A stretch of DNA of 64,000 nt from assembly GCA_040878035.1 (NCBI GenBank), contig JBBDMX010000099.1:1-64000 (forward strand). Direction: 5' to 3'. Shown piece after piece: positions 25,868 through 34,608 of this stretch. Under the pieces are notes generated by a model that saw nothing but the letters and a program-made list of their open reading frames with translations, was not told the DNA's origin and did not search any database. The translations under genes and the position numbers were made by a program. The DNA is from JBBDMX01 sp040878035 (GTDB taxonomy: Bacteria; Planctomycetota; Phycisphaerae; Phycisphaerales; Phycisphaeraceae). Numbering within the stretch: position 1 is the first letter of the stretch; each line of letters starts with the position of its first letter.

Positions 25868-26048
25868 GAAGAAGAGGAAACAGGGATGAATACGGACGAA
25901 CACGGATGAAGAGGAAACAGTGATAGACATGATGGACAGGATTTGAAGAGGGAGGCTGAACAGTAACCTGGATGGATCATGTTCATCATGTCCATCCTTG
26001 TTCCTTCTTCTTCTTATCCGTGTTCATCCGTGTTCATCCCTGTTCCCT
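25868..26048. repeat. Inverted 'ATGAATACGGACGAACACGG' phrases between RND and adaptor genes
   Basis: The left arm has CAGGGATGAATACGGACGAA and GACATGATGGACAGGA. The right arm has the complements GTTCATCATGTCCATCC and CCGTGTTCATCCGTGTTCAT. A long hairpin could lie inside the operon mRNA and lower expression of the pump relative to the adaptor. Confidence 0.78.
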
Positions 26049-26058
26049 CTTTCTGATG

Positions 26059-27336
26059 TCAATGATCCGTTGTTGCGGGCGCGGTGGCCGGCGCCTGGGC
26101 CTCGGCGGCGACAGCCATCACCGGGGCCGTGGGCCAGAGTCGCTCAGCGCCTTCGATCACCACCTGCATGCCCGGCGCCAGCGGCGGGCCGGCGTTGCTC
26201 GGCGCGGTCTGAACCGCATAGCGGCCTCCATGACTGAAGAGCACCTCCACCGCGATGGGCAGCGCCTTGCCGTTCACGTTGGCCCAGATCACCTGCCCCA
26301 TGCCCTGCGCCACCACCGCATCGCGCGGCACGGTGAGCACCTTGGTCTTTTCGCCCATGGGCACCTGCGCCACCACGCTCATCCCCGGCTTGAGCTGGCC
26401 CGCCTGATCGTCCAGCTCGATCTTCACCGGGAACGTGCGCGCCGAATTCACCCCCTCGGGCACAATGGCGCGCACCTTGCCCGTCACCCGGCGAGCGCCG
26501 GCCGCCAAGGGCTCGATGACCACCTCGACCGTCCGGCCGATCGCCAACTGGTTCACCATCCGCTCGGGCACGTCGATCAGCGCGTCAATCCTGCCCGTGG
26601 AGACGATCTCGGCGACGGGGGTTCCCACCGCGGCCCACTGACCCACCTCGATGAGCTTGCGCACCACCGCGCCGTCGAACGGCGCGACCACCTGGAGGCG
26701 CTGCATTTCGGTGGCGATGCGGTCGAGCGTGGCTTGTGCCGCCAGCACCGCCGCCTGCGCCGCTTCCAGCCGAGCCTTGCCCGCCTTTTCCGCGGCGCGG
26801 GCGTCGTCAACTTCCTTGGGCTTGGCCGAGCCGCCCGCCAGCAGCTCCTCAAGCTGCTGGCGGTCACGCTGCGTCTGGTCGTAGTCGGCCTCGATCTCCA
26901 GCACCGTCGCCTTGGAGCGCTGAAGATCGGCACGGGACTGCTGATCGTTGAGCTGCACCCACACGGGGTCGATCTTGACCAGCACCGTCTTGCCGCCGAT
27001 CACCGCGTCGCCCTCGGTCACAGGCATCTGGACGATCTTGCCGGTGGTCTCGGTGGCGACAAGGGTGCGGCGTTGTTCATGGAGTCGGCCGATGGCTTCC
27101 CATTGGTTCTCCAGTTCCTGCTGCTGGACCTGGCCAAAGCGAACCATGGCCGGCGGCGGCCCGGTCGGCGCGCCGTTGCCTGGCGCGCCGCCGGGGCTTC
27201 CGGGGACGCCCATGGCGCCAGCGAGGGCGGGCACGACGCGGAACCACATGATGCCGGCTCCGACCGCGACGCCGATGGCCAGAGCGATGACGCTGACGAT
27301 GATGATCAGAACCAGATTCGCGGCATTGCGAGGCAT
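26059..27336 (-). CDS. RND efflux periplasmic adaptor (membrane fusion protein)
   Basis: 425 residues. The N-terminal membrane anchor (LVLIIIVSVIALAIGVAVGAG) is followed by a Gly/Pro linker VPGSPGGAPGNGAP. The lipoyl half-motif GKIVQMPVTEGDAVIGGKTV (about 99) leads into a coiled-coil hairpin (DQTQRDRQQLEELLAGG through AAQAAVLAAQATLDRIA). The second half-motif is VVAPFDGAVVRKLIEVGQWA. The beta-barrel domain follows, with EPLAAGARRVTGKVRAI. It links the RND pump to an outer-membrane channel. TGGAG precedes the ATG by seven bases. First gene of the pump operon, divergent from the TetR gene. Confidence 0.92.
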   Translation of the reverse strand: MPRNAANLVLIIIVSVIALAIGVAVGAGIMWFRVVPALAGAMGVPGSPGGAPGNGAPTGPPPAMVRFGQVQQQELENQWEAIGRLHEQRRTLVATETTGKIVQMPVTEGDAVIGGKTVLVKIDPVWVQLNDQQSRADLQRSKATVLEIEADYDQTQRDRQQLEELLAGGSAKPKEVDDARAAEKAGKARLEAAQAAVLAAQATLDRIATEMQRLQVVAPFDGAVVRKLIEVGQWAAVGTPVAEIVSTGRIDALIDVPERMVNQLAIGRTVEVVIEPLAAGARRVTGKVRAIVPEGVNSARTFPVKIELDDQAGQLKPGMSVVAQVPMGEKTKVLTVPRDAVVAQGMGQVIWANVNGKALPIAVEVLFSHGGRYAVQTAPSNAGPPLAPGMQVVIEGAERLWPTAPVMAVAAEAQAPATAPATTDH

Positions 27337-27453
27337 AAAGGTCTCCAGGATCCGCGGGGCCAGGCGGTCCGGCGGTCCCAAGTCCGAGGTCGGGCCGGGG
27401 CCGTCGTAAGTGCGGCCGTCGGGGTGGTGGACAACACGGGTATCTGCGAGTAC

Positions 27454-27466
27454 CGTACAGTGTACG
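27454..27466. promoter_or_regulatory. Palindromic operator 1 between adaptor and TetR genes
   Basis: CGTACAGTGTACG is a perfect 13-bp palindrome centred on G27460. It lies in the divergent intergenic region and is a likely binding site for the TetR protein encoded at 27550. Confidence 0.7.
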
Positions 27467-27475
27467 ATCCAGAAT

Positions 27476-27488
27476 GGTACAGCGTACG
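27476..27488. promoter_or_regulatory. Palindromic operator 2 between adaptor and TetR genes
   Basis: GGTACAGCGTACG is a near-palindromic version of operator 1, with its centre 22 bp away (two helical turns). The spacing suits cooperative binding of two TetR dimers on one DNA face. Confidence 0.65.
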
Positions 27489-27549
27489 AAGCCGATTGCG
27501 CCCGGTCAAGCGCCGACCGTTAAACCACTTTTTTTCGGATCTGCCGGTC

Positions 27550-28275
27550 ATGGCCCAACCCGCCCGTTCGCCAAACCGACTGGGCATACGCTGGCGCGGC
27601 GCCGACGCCCAGGCCCGACGGGAATTGATCATCGACGTCGCCATGGAAATGCTCCATCGCCATGGGCCGGCGGCGGTGACCATGCGTCGTGTGGCGCATC
27701 GCCTGGGCGTAGGCGCCATGACGCTCTACACTTACATCGACGGGCAAGACCAGCTTCGCATGGCCATGATCCACCGTGGTTTTGATGCCCTGCGCGCCAG
27801 TTGCCAGAAGGGTGGCGCCGCGGCACCCAAGGCCCCGGATACCCCGGATGTCCAAGGGCCCCCCGAGCCCCCGGCCGCGGCCGATGCCTCGACCACGCCG
27901 ACGACCCCTTGTGCCGCCGACACGTCCCTCAGTTGGCGCGACGGCGCCAAGGCATACGTGCAATTCGCCCTGGACAATCCCAAACTCTACGAGCTGATGT
28001 TCAGCACGCCGGTGGGCGACGACGGGATTGCCGCCGAAGGGCTCGACAGCGAGTTTCGCCTGTTTTTCGAGCGGGTGCGCACGCGGCTGATTGAACAAGG
28101 CTGGCCGGAAATCCGCTCGGAGCAACTGGCACGCCAGACCGCCGGCCGGTACTGGATTACCCTGCACGGCTTGGCGTCGCTGGCCGTGGCGCAACGCCTG
28201 GGCGTGCTGCACGCCAGTCTCGACCAGATCATCGACGACCTGCTCCAGCGCGTTGCCCCGGATGTGCGTCGTTGA
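27550..28275 (+). CDS. TetR family transcriptional regulator of the RND pump
   Basis: 241 residues. The N-terminal helix-turn-helix has the TetR signature: ELIIDVAMEMLHRHGPAAVTM, then RRVAHRLGVGAMTLYTYIDG (about residues 30-65). The C-terminal ligand-binding domain looks like the TetR_C WHG-type (LDNPKLYELMFSTPVG, WITLHGLASLAVAQRLG). The linker (about 90-125) is Pro/Ala-rich (APKAPDTPDVQGPPEPP) and resembles G/C-rich phrase insertions elsewhere. Divergent from the adaptor gene with two palindromes between them, so it most likely represses both the pump and itself. Confidence 0.88.
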   Translation: MAQPARSPNRLGIRWRGADAQARRELIIDVAMEMLHRHGPAAVTMRRVAHRLGVGAMTLYTYIDGQDQLRMAMIHRGFDALRASCQKGGAAAPKAPDTPDVQGPPEPPAAADASTTPTTPCAADTSLSWRDGAKAYVQFALDNPKLYELMFSTPVGDDGIAAEGLDSEFRLFFERVRTRLIEQGWPEIRSEQLARQTAGRYWITLHGLASLAVAQRLGVLHASLDQIIDDLLQRVAPDVRR

Positions 28276-28486
28276 TTTGGGGATCTAGCGATTTGGCTTT
28301 ATGTGGCACGATCCCACATCGCCATATCGCCTTTTCTCATCATTTTGAAACATAGGTGCCACTTGCGCCGATACAAGAATGGAGGGGGAGTTGTGCGTTT
28401 GGGACGAAGTGGCCTGCCGGGAGCTAAGTGCTGCGTATAATCCTTCGGATTCATTGCTCGCCATCATCACCGTTTAGGATCTGAAC

Positions 28487-28909
28487 ATGGCCCTGGAACC
28501 CGTTACAGCCTCTCACGCTCCCAAGCGCGGCAAGAAGTATTTCACGGTGGCCGAGGCCAATCGTTCCCTGCCCTACGTCGGCCGAGTCGTGGGTGACATC
28601 GCCGACACCTACAAGCAGGCCATGGCGCTGCGCGAGCGCATCGACCATCCGCAGCCCGAGGATGCCCAGGACAAGCTGCGCGACGGCTACGACCGCACGA
28701 TGGACCGGCTCAACGACCTGGTCGATGAACTGCGCCAGGTGGGCGTGGAGCTCAAGGACTTCGAGAAGGGCCTGGTGGACTTCCCCGCGGTGCACGAGGG
28801 CCGGGAGGTGCTGCTGTGCTGGCACCAGGGTGAAGCCAAGGTCACGGCCTGGCATGAAGCGGACGCAGGGTACTCGGGCCGGCAGGATGTGGCGTTGCTG
28901 GAAAGCTGA
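28487..28909 (+). CDS. DUF2203 family protein
   Basis: 140-residue soluble protein. The start YFTVAEANRSLPYVGRVVGDI and the core VDELRQVGVELKDFEKGLVDFPA, then VLLCWHQGEAKVTAWHE, match DUF2203, a small helical family of unknown function that is widespread in bacteria. TATAAT at 28436-28441 is a likely -10 box. The stop codon is followed by a run of CTGATCTCTGATCTC phrase repeats. Confidence 0.85.
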   Translation: MALEPVTASHAPKRGKKYFTVAEANRSLPYVGRVVGDIADTYKQAMALRERIDHPQPEDAQDKLRDGYDRTMDRLNDLVDELRQVGVELKDFEKGLVDFPAVHEGREVLLCWHQGEAKVTAWHEADAGYSGRQDVALLES

Positions 28910-28981
28910 TCTCTGATCTCTGATCTCTAAATTAGGCCAAGCCCCGTCATGCCCCGCTTTGGTGACTTTCCGGGGATCGCG

Positions 28982-30691
28982 TCATTCTCCCTTGTCCTTC
29001 GTTCCTCGTTCCTCGTTCTTCACCACTTGGACTGTCAACTCGCGATTGGGGTCGCCCGCCAGGTACAGCGTCTGGGTCGGGAAGGCGAATTCGATGCCTG
29101 CTTCGCTATAGGCGCGCAGCAGGCGGTGGTTGAATTGCTCCGACATCTGGTTGTAAGTCCACCAATCCCGGCTGTCCCCCAGCCGGTACCAGTACATCAC
29201 GCGGATGTTGAGACTGGCGGCGTTGTACTCGTTGAAGTAGACGCGCGGCGGGTTCTTGTCCATATCGAACTCCGCGGCGAACTGGGGCTCCGCCAGCATG
29301 TCGCGGATGATGCGCACCGCTTCTTCGACCTTTTCCGGCGGGGTGTCGTAGGTGATGGTCACGTCCAGGATGCGGCGGATCGACGGCCGGGCAGCGATGT
29401 TCTCGACGTTGTTGTCGATGAACTTCATGTTGGGAATTGTGACCAGGTGGCCCACCAAGGTGCGCACGCGGGTGGAGCGGAAGCCGATCTCCTCGACCGT
29501 GCCGTCGATCCCGTCGAAGTTGATGCGGTCGCCGATAAGGAAGGGCTTGTCGAAGAAGACGGTGAGGGAGCCAAAGAGATTCTTGACTGAGTCCTGCGCG
29601 GCGAGCGAGATCGCCAGTCCCGCCAGGCCCAGGCCCGCCAGGAAGGAAAGGATGTTGAGCCCAAAGACGTTCTGGGCCACCACCAGGGTGAAGATGATGA
29701 CCAGGAAGATGCGCAGAGCTTTGCGGATCAGCGGCACCACCATGTCGTCGAGCTTGGTGTGGGTCTTGGAGGTGATGCGCGTGAGCCAGTGGTCGATGAC
29801 ATCGACAAGGTTGTAGAGCAGCCAGCCGACGGTCAGGAGATAGAGCAGGGCGACAAAGCGCATGGCAAAGTCGCGCAGGCCGTCGCCCAGCACCAGGCCG
29901 CCCAAGCCCAGGTGAATGCCTACCGTCAGGCACAGGAGCGACAGGGGGCTGGCGGCATCATGGAACACCGCGGCGCGCAGGAGTTGTTGCCGCTGGGTCG
30001 CGCGTTTCGCCACGGCGCGGAAGCCCGTCTGGAACAGCTTGCCCACCACCAGGCCCACGAAGATCAGCACCAGCAGGCCCGCCCAGCCCCACCAGGGCGT
30101 GCGCGTGAACGTCGGCCCGACCAGGTTGTAGATCTGGCTCTGGGCGCCGTGGCGATCCTCCAGCGCCGCCATGGCCGCGTGCAGATCAGGGGTCTCGCTG
30201 ACCGTCCGTGCCGAGAACAGCCAGCGGCCGTCGGGCGCGCGGGTCAGGGCGACCTTGCCCTCGGGATACTGCCCCAGCTTCTCTTTCACCCATGTGTGCT
30301 CGGGGAAGCGCGGGAAATAGACGTAGCGCTTAAGCTCCAGATCGGCGACAGTTTTGTCATCGGGCAACTCCTCGGGCGTCACGGTGCCCAGGCGGTTGAG
30401 CACACCATAGAGCTGCTCGGCCACGCCCAGATTGGCGCCTTCATTGGCATCGGCGAAGTTAAAGCACGCCAGCACGCTGGCGACCACGCGCAGACGATCC
30501 TTGGCCGACAGCGAACTGTCCGTCAGGTCGTTCATGCCCTTGAGAAAGGTGAACATGGTGGCGCGCGGGCTGGCCAGCTCGGCAGGGACGGCATCCGCCG
30601 GCGGGGTGGCGCCATCTTCCGCCTGGCCCCAGACGGGCGCAGGCAGGAACAGGGCGAGACACAACAGAACCCAGGTGAACCGATAAGCCAT
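28982..30691 (-). CDS. MscS family mechanosensitive channel
   Basis: 569 residues. A cleavable signal peptide (about 1-23) precedes a periplasmic domain of about 170 residues. Several TM helices follow, then the MscS pore helix LAGLGLAGLAISLAAQDSVKN. Next are FFDKPFLIGDRINFDGIDGTVEEIGFRST (split here only for reading) and the beta/alpha C-terminal domain. It releases solutes upon hypo-osmotic shock. The last residues NEERGTKDKGE are encoded by a GAACGAGGAACGA phrase repeat, so the original C-terminus has been replaced or extended. Start at MAYRFTW fits the signal peptide. Confidence 0.9.
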   Translation of the reverse strand: MAYRFTWVLLCLALFLPAPVWGQAEDGATPPADAVPAELASPRATMFTFLKGMNDLTDSSLSAKDRLRVVASVLACFNFADANEGANLGVAEQLYGVLNRLGTVTPEELPDDKTVADLELKRYVYFPRFPEHTWVKEKLGQYPEGKVALTRAPDGRWLFSARTVSETPDLHAAMAALEDRHGAQSQIYNLVGPTFTRTPWWGWAGLLVLIFVGLVVGKLFQTGFRAVAKRATQRQQLLRAAVFHDAASPLSLLCLTVGIHLGLGGLVLGDGLRDFAMRFVALLYLLTVGWLLYNLVDVIDHWLTRITSKTHTKLDDMVVPLIRKALRIFLVIIFTLVVAQNVFGLNILSFLAGLGLAGLAISLAAQDSVKNLFGSLTVFFDKPFLIGDRINFDGIDGTVEEIGFRSTRVRTLVGHLVTIPNMKFIDNNVENIAARPSIRRILDVTITYDTPPEKVEEAVRIIRDMLAEPQFAAEFDMDKNPPRVYFNEYNAASLNIRVMYWYRLGDSRDWWTYNQMSEQFNHRLLRAYSEAGIEFAFPTQTLYLAGDPNRELTVQVVKNEERGTKDKGE

Positions 30692-30856
30692 GAATGCAGG
30701 ATGGGGAATCATGGCGGATACGTCAAGCCATGAGACGAAGCAACTTGACCACCAAGCCGAGTCTGAGCCTCGTCACGCCGACGCTGAGTCCGCCAAGCGT
30801 CTGGTATTCATGCGCCTCATACCCGATGCTTCGCGGACTCAGCCCCGGCTTGGCAA

Positions 30857-31192
30857 TCACTGCCGCAGGATCACGCGGACATTGCGCCGGCCGTCATCGG
30901 CCGTGGAGGTGCCGCGCCAGGGCGTGGGAGGCCCATCCCGGCCCGTCACGATGCCGCGCACGATGCGGCGCGGCAGCGAGCCCAGCCACAACACCAGCAT
31001 GATCAGGCCGAACACCATCGCTCCCGCCAGCACCGCCGCGGCGACCAGCATCAGCACCGGCACGATCAGCACCAGCAGGCCCACGAGCATCGCGGCCCGC
31101 ATCGGCGCACGCGGCTGCCGGCGCACCCAGGCGTAACCCTGTCCAGCGCGCCCCGCGGCGTATTGGATGTTGTGCAGATCTACTCGCATCAT
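30857..31192 (-). CDS. Small predicted membrane protein
   Basis: 111 residues with one long or two short hydrophobic segments (MLVGLLVLIVPVLMLVAAA and AMVFGLIMLVLWLG) and basic flanks (RRQPRAP, PRRIVRG). The C-terminus is polar. No family recognised. It follows prmC on the same strand after a phrase-repeat gap. Two adjacent ATGs (31192 and 31189) are possible starts. An upstream in-frame extension to 31324 translates repeats and is rejected. Confidence 0.6.
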   Translation of the reverse strand: MMRVDLHNIQYAAGRAGQGYAWVRRQPRAPMRAAMLVGLLVLIVPVLMLVAAAVLAGAMVFGLIMLVLWLGSLPRRIVRGIVTGRDGPPTPWRGTSTADDGRRNVRVILRQ

Positions 31193-31207
31193 GTCCCAAG
31201 CATAGGA

Positions 31208-31312
31208 ACCGAAAACGAAAAGTAAAAAAACGCGAAAAGAAAAAGTGAAGAATCGCGGCCCGCTCCCCAGACTATTTACCTTACTTTCCACTTCACACTT
31301 TTCACTTTCCCA
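31208..31312. repeat. AGTGAAAAG-type phrase repeats between prmC and the small membrane gene
   Basis: AAAACGAAAAGTAAAAAAAC and GAAAAAGTGAAG on the left are mirrored by TTACTTTCCACTTCACACTT and TTCACTTTCC on the right. Same family as 17762-17864 and 22404-22511. Confidence 0.7.
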
Positions 31313-31313
31313 C

Positions 31314-32204
31314 TCACTCCACATCCGCCACCAGCACGCGCGGCAGCGCCTCGTGGTCCGACATCACATGCGCGTTGGTCAACTCGCCCGTTTCTTCCAC
31401 TAGTTTCAGCACCGCCGCCTTCTGCGAGGCGGCGATTTCCAGCACCAGTTGCCCGGGCTTGTCCAGATATTGGTGCGCCTGGGCGATCAATGGGCGAATG
31501 TATCGCAACCCATCCACACCGCCGCGTAAGGCGTGCTCGGGTTCGTAATCCTTGACGTTGGGCGCCACCGCCTGCCACTCCTCGTCGCTGATGTAAGGCG
31601 GATTGCTCACCAGGTAGCGCACCCGCTGGCCCACCAACGGCTCCAGCAGGTCGCCTTGCACGAAGTCGATGCGGTCGGCCACGCCCTGGGCCTGCGCGTT
31701 CTCCCGCGCGATCGCCAGCGCTTCGGGGCTGATGTCGGTGGCGATCACCCGGCTGGTGGGAATGTGCTTAGCCAGCGCCACGGCGATGGCGCCCGAGCCG
31801 GTACAGACATCGGCGATGAGCGGTGCGGCAAAGCCGGGCGTTCGCCGAGCGTGCTGCACCACGTGCTCGACCAGCGTTTCCGTGCTGGGCCGGGGAATCA
31901 GCACCGCCGGCGTGACCTTGAGCATCATGGAAAAAAACGGCGCCTGGCCCACCAGGTAATCCACCGGCTCATGCCTGGCAGCCCGTTCGACCAGTTCGCG
32001 AAAGGCGGCCCGCTCCAACTCGGTCGCCGGGCGGTCCGGGTCCATGTACAGCTTAAGCCGGGCCACGCCCAGCACGTGCGACAGCAGCATTTCCGCCGAG
32101 AGCCGCGGACTGTCGATGCCCTTCTTGTGGAAGTAGTCGTGGGTCCACGTCAGCAGCCGCCGGGTGGTCCAGCGCTCTTCGGTGATGTGCCGGCCGTCGC
32201 TCAT
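31314..32204 (-). CDS. prmC: Release factor glutamine methyltransferase
   Basis: Methylates the Gln of the GGQ motif in release factors RF1/RF2, using SAM. 296 residues, normal length. The N-terminal helical domain has LLTWTHDYFHKKGIDSPRL and VDYLVGQAPFF, followed by VLIPRPSTETLVE. The SAM motif I is IADVCTGSGAIAVALA (about 129), and the catalytic motif is YLVSNPPYISDEEW (about 197), where NPPY binds the Gln substrate. prfA is not adjacent. Divergent from the tRNA nucleotidyltransferase gene. Confidence 0.94.
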   Translation of the reverse strand: MSDGRHITEERWTTRRLLTWTHDYFHKKGIDSPRLSAEMLLSHVLGVARLKLYMDPDRPATELERAAFRELVERAARHEPVDYLVGQAPFFSMMLKVTPAVLIPRPSTETLVEHVVQHARRTPGFAAPLIADVCTGSGAIAVALAKHIPTSRVIATDISPEALAIARENAQAQGVADRIDFVQGDLLEPLVGQRVRYLVSNPPYISDEEWQAVAPNVKDYEPEHALRGGVDGLRYIRPLIAQAHQYLDKPGQLVLEIAASQKAAVLKLVEETGELTNAHVMSDHEALPRVLVADVE

Positions 32205-32341
32205 GCGGGGCGATTGTAGCGAGGCGGTCAGAGCCGCGTGGCGTAAACCCGCCGATCGGGGGGGGGTACAACGGCGCTTGCTTTCGCGGGCTTACGCCGC
32301 GCGGCTCTGACTCTCGACTCCCGACTGTTACACTGCTATCC

Positions 32342-33841
32342 ATGAGCGGCACCGCCTCCGATCAAGCCTTCGATGCGGCCGTGGACGTCGTGCGCACGCT
32401 GCGCGCCGCCGGCCACGTCGCATATCTGGCGGGCGGTTGCGTGCGCGATGAGCTGCTGGGTCTGCATCCCAAAGACTACGACGTGGCGACCGATGCCACG
32501 CCCGATCGCGTGGCCCAGCTTTTCCGCAACACGCAAGCGGTGGGCGAAGCCTTCGGCGTCATGCTGGTCAAAGTGCGTGCGCCGGGCCGGGGGGCAAACC
32601 GCGCAACAAACCGGGGGGCACGCCGGGGGCCGGTTCATGCGATCGAAGTGGCGACCTTTCGCCAGGAGTGGGGCTACGCCGACGGCCGGCGGCCCGATAC
32701 GATCCAATACAGCGATGCCCAGCACGACGCCCAGCGGCGCGACTTCACAGTCAACGGCCTGTTCTGGGACCCGTTGACCGACGCCGACGCCGCGGACTCA
32801 CCTGACGCCGTCGCCCACCGCTTCACCGTGCGATCCGGCCACGTCATCGACTACGTCGGCGGCCTGGCCGACCTGCGTGCCGGCGTGCTGCGCGCCATCG
32901 GCGATCCGGGGCAACGCTTCGGCGAGGACTACCTGCGCATGCTGCGCGCGGTGCGCTTTGCCGCACGCTTCAACTTCACACTGGAGGAGCGCACGACGGC
33001 GGCGATCCGCGCCCACGCACGCCACCTGGGGCAGATCAGTCGCGAACGCATCGGCCAGGAGGTGCGCTGGATGTTCACCCAGCCGCGCGGCGCCCAACCG
33101 GGATTGGCGGCGAAACTGATCCAGGCGTTACAACTCGACGGCCCGACGCTCAACGAGGATCACGCCGATCCGCCGCTGCCCCTTCTCTCGGCCCTGCCCG
33201 CCGGGGCGTCGATCGCCGCACCCCTGACGGCGTGGCTGCTTGATCGGCAGTTGCCGTCCATGCGGACCACGACTGAACCCGCGCCGCCCGCGGCGCGTAG
33301 TGATGCAGCCGCCGATGCCCTCGCGAGTCTGCCCGATGACCTGGAGCGCTGGCGCTGGGCCCTGGCGGCGCTGAATGCCGGGCCGGCCCCTGTTATCATC
33401 CGTCGCTGGCGCCGCGCCTTGTGTCTGACCAATGATGAAACTGCTGAGCTTAAGTCGATGATCAACCAGTTGCCCCTTGCCCTGTCCTGGCCAGTGCTGC
33501 CCCTGGCGGGACGCAAGCGCCTGCTGGCGCAGACGACCTGGTCGGGGGTGGACGGGCTGATGGCAGCTCTGGGGATCGCGCAAGGCTCGTCCCACCCGCG
33601 GCTTGCGGAATTGATCGAGCAGGTGCGCCGCCAAGCGGCGCAGTTATTGGCCCAGGGCGTGGCGCCCCCGCCGTGGCTCACCGGCAATGACCTGATCGCC
33701 GCCGGTCGCAATCCCGGCCCCTTGTTTCGCCGAATATTGGAAGAGGCTTATGATCTCCAACTGGAAGGCCAACTGACCAGCCGCGACCAAGCCCTGGGAT
33801 GGCTCGGTCAGCGGTTGGTGAAGTCGGACGAGAATCTCTGA
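32342..33841 (+). CDS. CCA tRNA nucleotidyltransferase / poly(A) polymerase family
   Basis: 499 residues. The class II head domain has YLAGGCVRDELLGLHPKDYDVATDATPD (glycine loop, then catalytic DxD as DYDVATD, about 29-55) and RRDFTVNGLFWD. The RNA-binding neck continues with LRAIGDPGQRFGEDYLRMLRAVRFAARF. It adds CCA to tRNA 3' ends; the local tRNA-Cys lacks an encoded CCA, which fits. Residues about 78-98 (APGRGANRATNRGARRGP) are an Arg/Gly insertion in a loop before IEVATFR. The C-terminal 200 residues are divergent. The stop codon lies within a CTCTGATTT repeat unit. Confidence 0.9.
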   Translation: MSGTASDQAFDAAVDVVRTLRAAGHVAYLAGGCVRDELLGLHPKDYDVATDATPDRVAQLFRNTQAVGEAFGVMLVKVRAPGRGANRATNRGARRGPVHAIEVATFRQEWGYADGRRPDTIQYSDAQHDAQRRDFTVNGLFWDPLTDADAADSPDAVAHRFTVRSGHVIDYVGGLADLRAGVLRAIGDPGQRFGEDYLRMLRAVRFAARFNFTLEERTTAAIRAHARHLGQISRERIGQEVRWMFTQPRGAQPGLAAKLIQALQLDGPTLNEDHADPPLPLLSALPAGASIAAPLTAWLLDRQLPSMRTTTEPAPPAARSDAAADALASLPDDLERWRWALAALNAGPAPVIIRRWRRALCLTNDETAELKSMINQLPLALSWPVLPLAGRKRLLAQTTWSGVDGLMAALGIAQGSSHPRLAELIEQVRRQAAQLLAQGVAPPPWLTGNDLIAAGRNPGPLFRRILEEAYDLQLEGQLTSRDQALGWLGQRLVKSDENL

Positions 33842-33970
33842 TTTCAAATCTCTGATTTCTAAATTGTGAACCGCTTGCGGTTTAGCCTTCCCTTGGCGCA
33901 AATCAGAAATCAGAATTCAGACGGCCTCAACAGCGTAACGCTAAATCAGAAATCAGAAATTAGAAATTAA
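33835..33970. repeat. AAATCAGAAATC phrase repeats upstream of the DedA gene
   Basis: CTCTGATTTCAAATCTCTGA on the left, a GCTTGCGG palindrome piece at 33870-33886, then AAATCAGAAATCAGAATTC and AATCAGAAATTAGAAATTAA running up to the ATG. Related repeats precede the aminopeptidase gene at 48639-48668. Confidence 0.75.
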
Positions 33971-33975
33971 ACGGC

Positions 33976-34608
33976 ATGGATTGGTTTTTCGTCGAGCTTC
34001 CCCTGTGGGTGGATCAAGCTGGCCCCGTGCTGGTCGTGCTGGTTTTTGCCGTCATCCTCATCAGCGGCTTTGGCCTACCCCTGCCTGAGGACATCCCGCT
34101 CATCGTCGCCGGATATCTGTGCTACCGCGACGTGGTGTCGCTCTGGTACATGATCCCCGCGGTCTTCATCGCCGTCGTCGGCGCCGACTGCACGCTTTAC
34201 TGGATCGGCCGGCGCTACGGCATCCACCTGCCCAATATCTGGCTCCTGCGCCATTACCTGACGCCGCAGCGCCTGGCGCGCGCCGAACGCGCCTTCCACG
34301 CCCACGGCGGCAAGACCCTCTTTATCTCCCGCTTCCTCCCCGGTCTGCGTGCCCCGACCTACTTCACCGCCGGCATGTTCCGCATCCCCTTCTGGAAAAT
34401 GCTCCTCTTTGACGGCACCGCCGCCCTCCTGAGCGTGCCCACCATCGTGCTGCTGGCATACTTCTTCGGCACGCAACTGGAGATGGTCCACGCCAAAGCC
34501 GCCTGGGCCGGCCGCTTCATCGCCATCGGCCTGATCCTGGCCATCGCCGGCGTGGTCGCCTACAAGTTCCTCCGCGCCCGCCGCGTCGCCCCCGGCGGCG
34601 TGGGGTAA
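33976..34608 (+). CDS. DedA family membrane protein
   Basis: 210 residues with four to five TM segments. DedA/VTT motifs are GFGLPLPEDIPLIVAGYL (re-entrant loop with acidic residues, about 32-49), YWIGRRYG (about 75), and the conserved FISRFLPGLRAPTYFTAG (about 116-133), where Arg and Pro match the family. DedA proteins support membrane potential homeostasis and recycle undecaprenyl phosphate or phospholipids. The usual ribosome-binding region is occupied by a TTAGAAATTAAACGGC repeat tail with no clear Shine-Dalgarno sequence. Confidence 0.9.
   Translation: MDWFFVELPLWVDQAGPVLVVLVFAVILISGFGLPLPEDIPLIVAGYLCYRDVVSLWYMIPAVFIAVVGADCTLYWIGRRYGIHLPNIWLLRHYLTPQRLARAERAFHAHGGKTLFISRFLPGLRAPTYFTAGMFRIPFWKMLLFDGTAALLSVPTIVLLAYFFGTQLEMVHAKAAWAGRFIAIGLILAIAGVVAYKFLRARRVAPGGVG

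Noticed and set aside
23780..25909. 709-residue plus-strand ORF
   Set aside because: Antisense shadow of the RND permease; Arg/His/Asp-rich translation without domains.
25972..27549. 5' part of the long plus-strand ORF that ends in the TetR gene
   Set aside because: It is the shadow of the adaptor gene; the TetR domain starts only at 27550.
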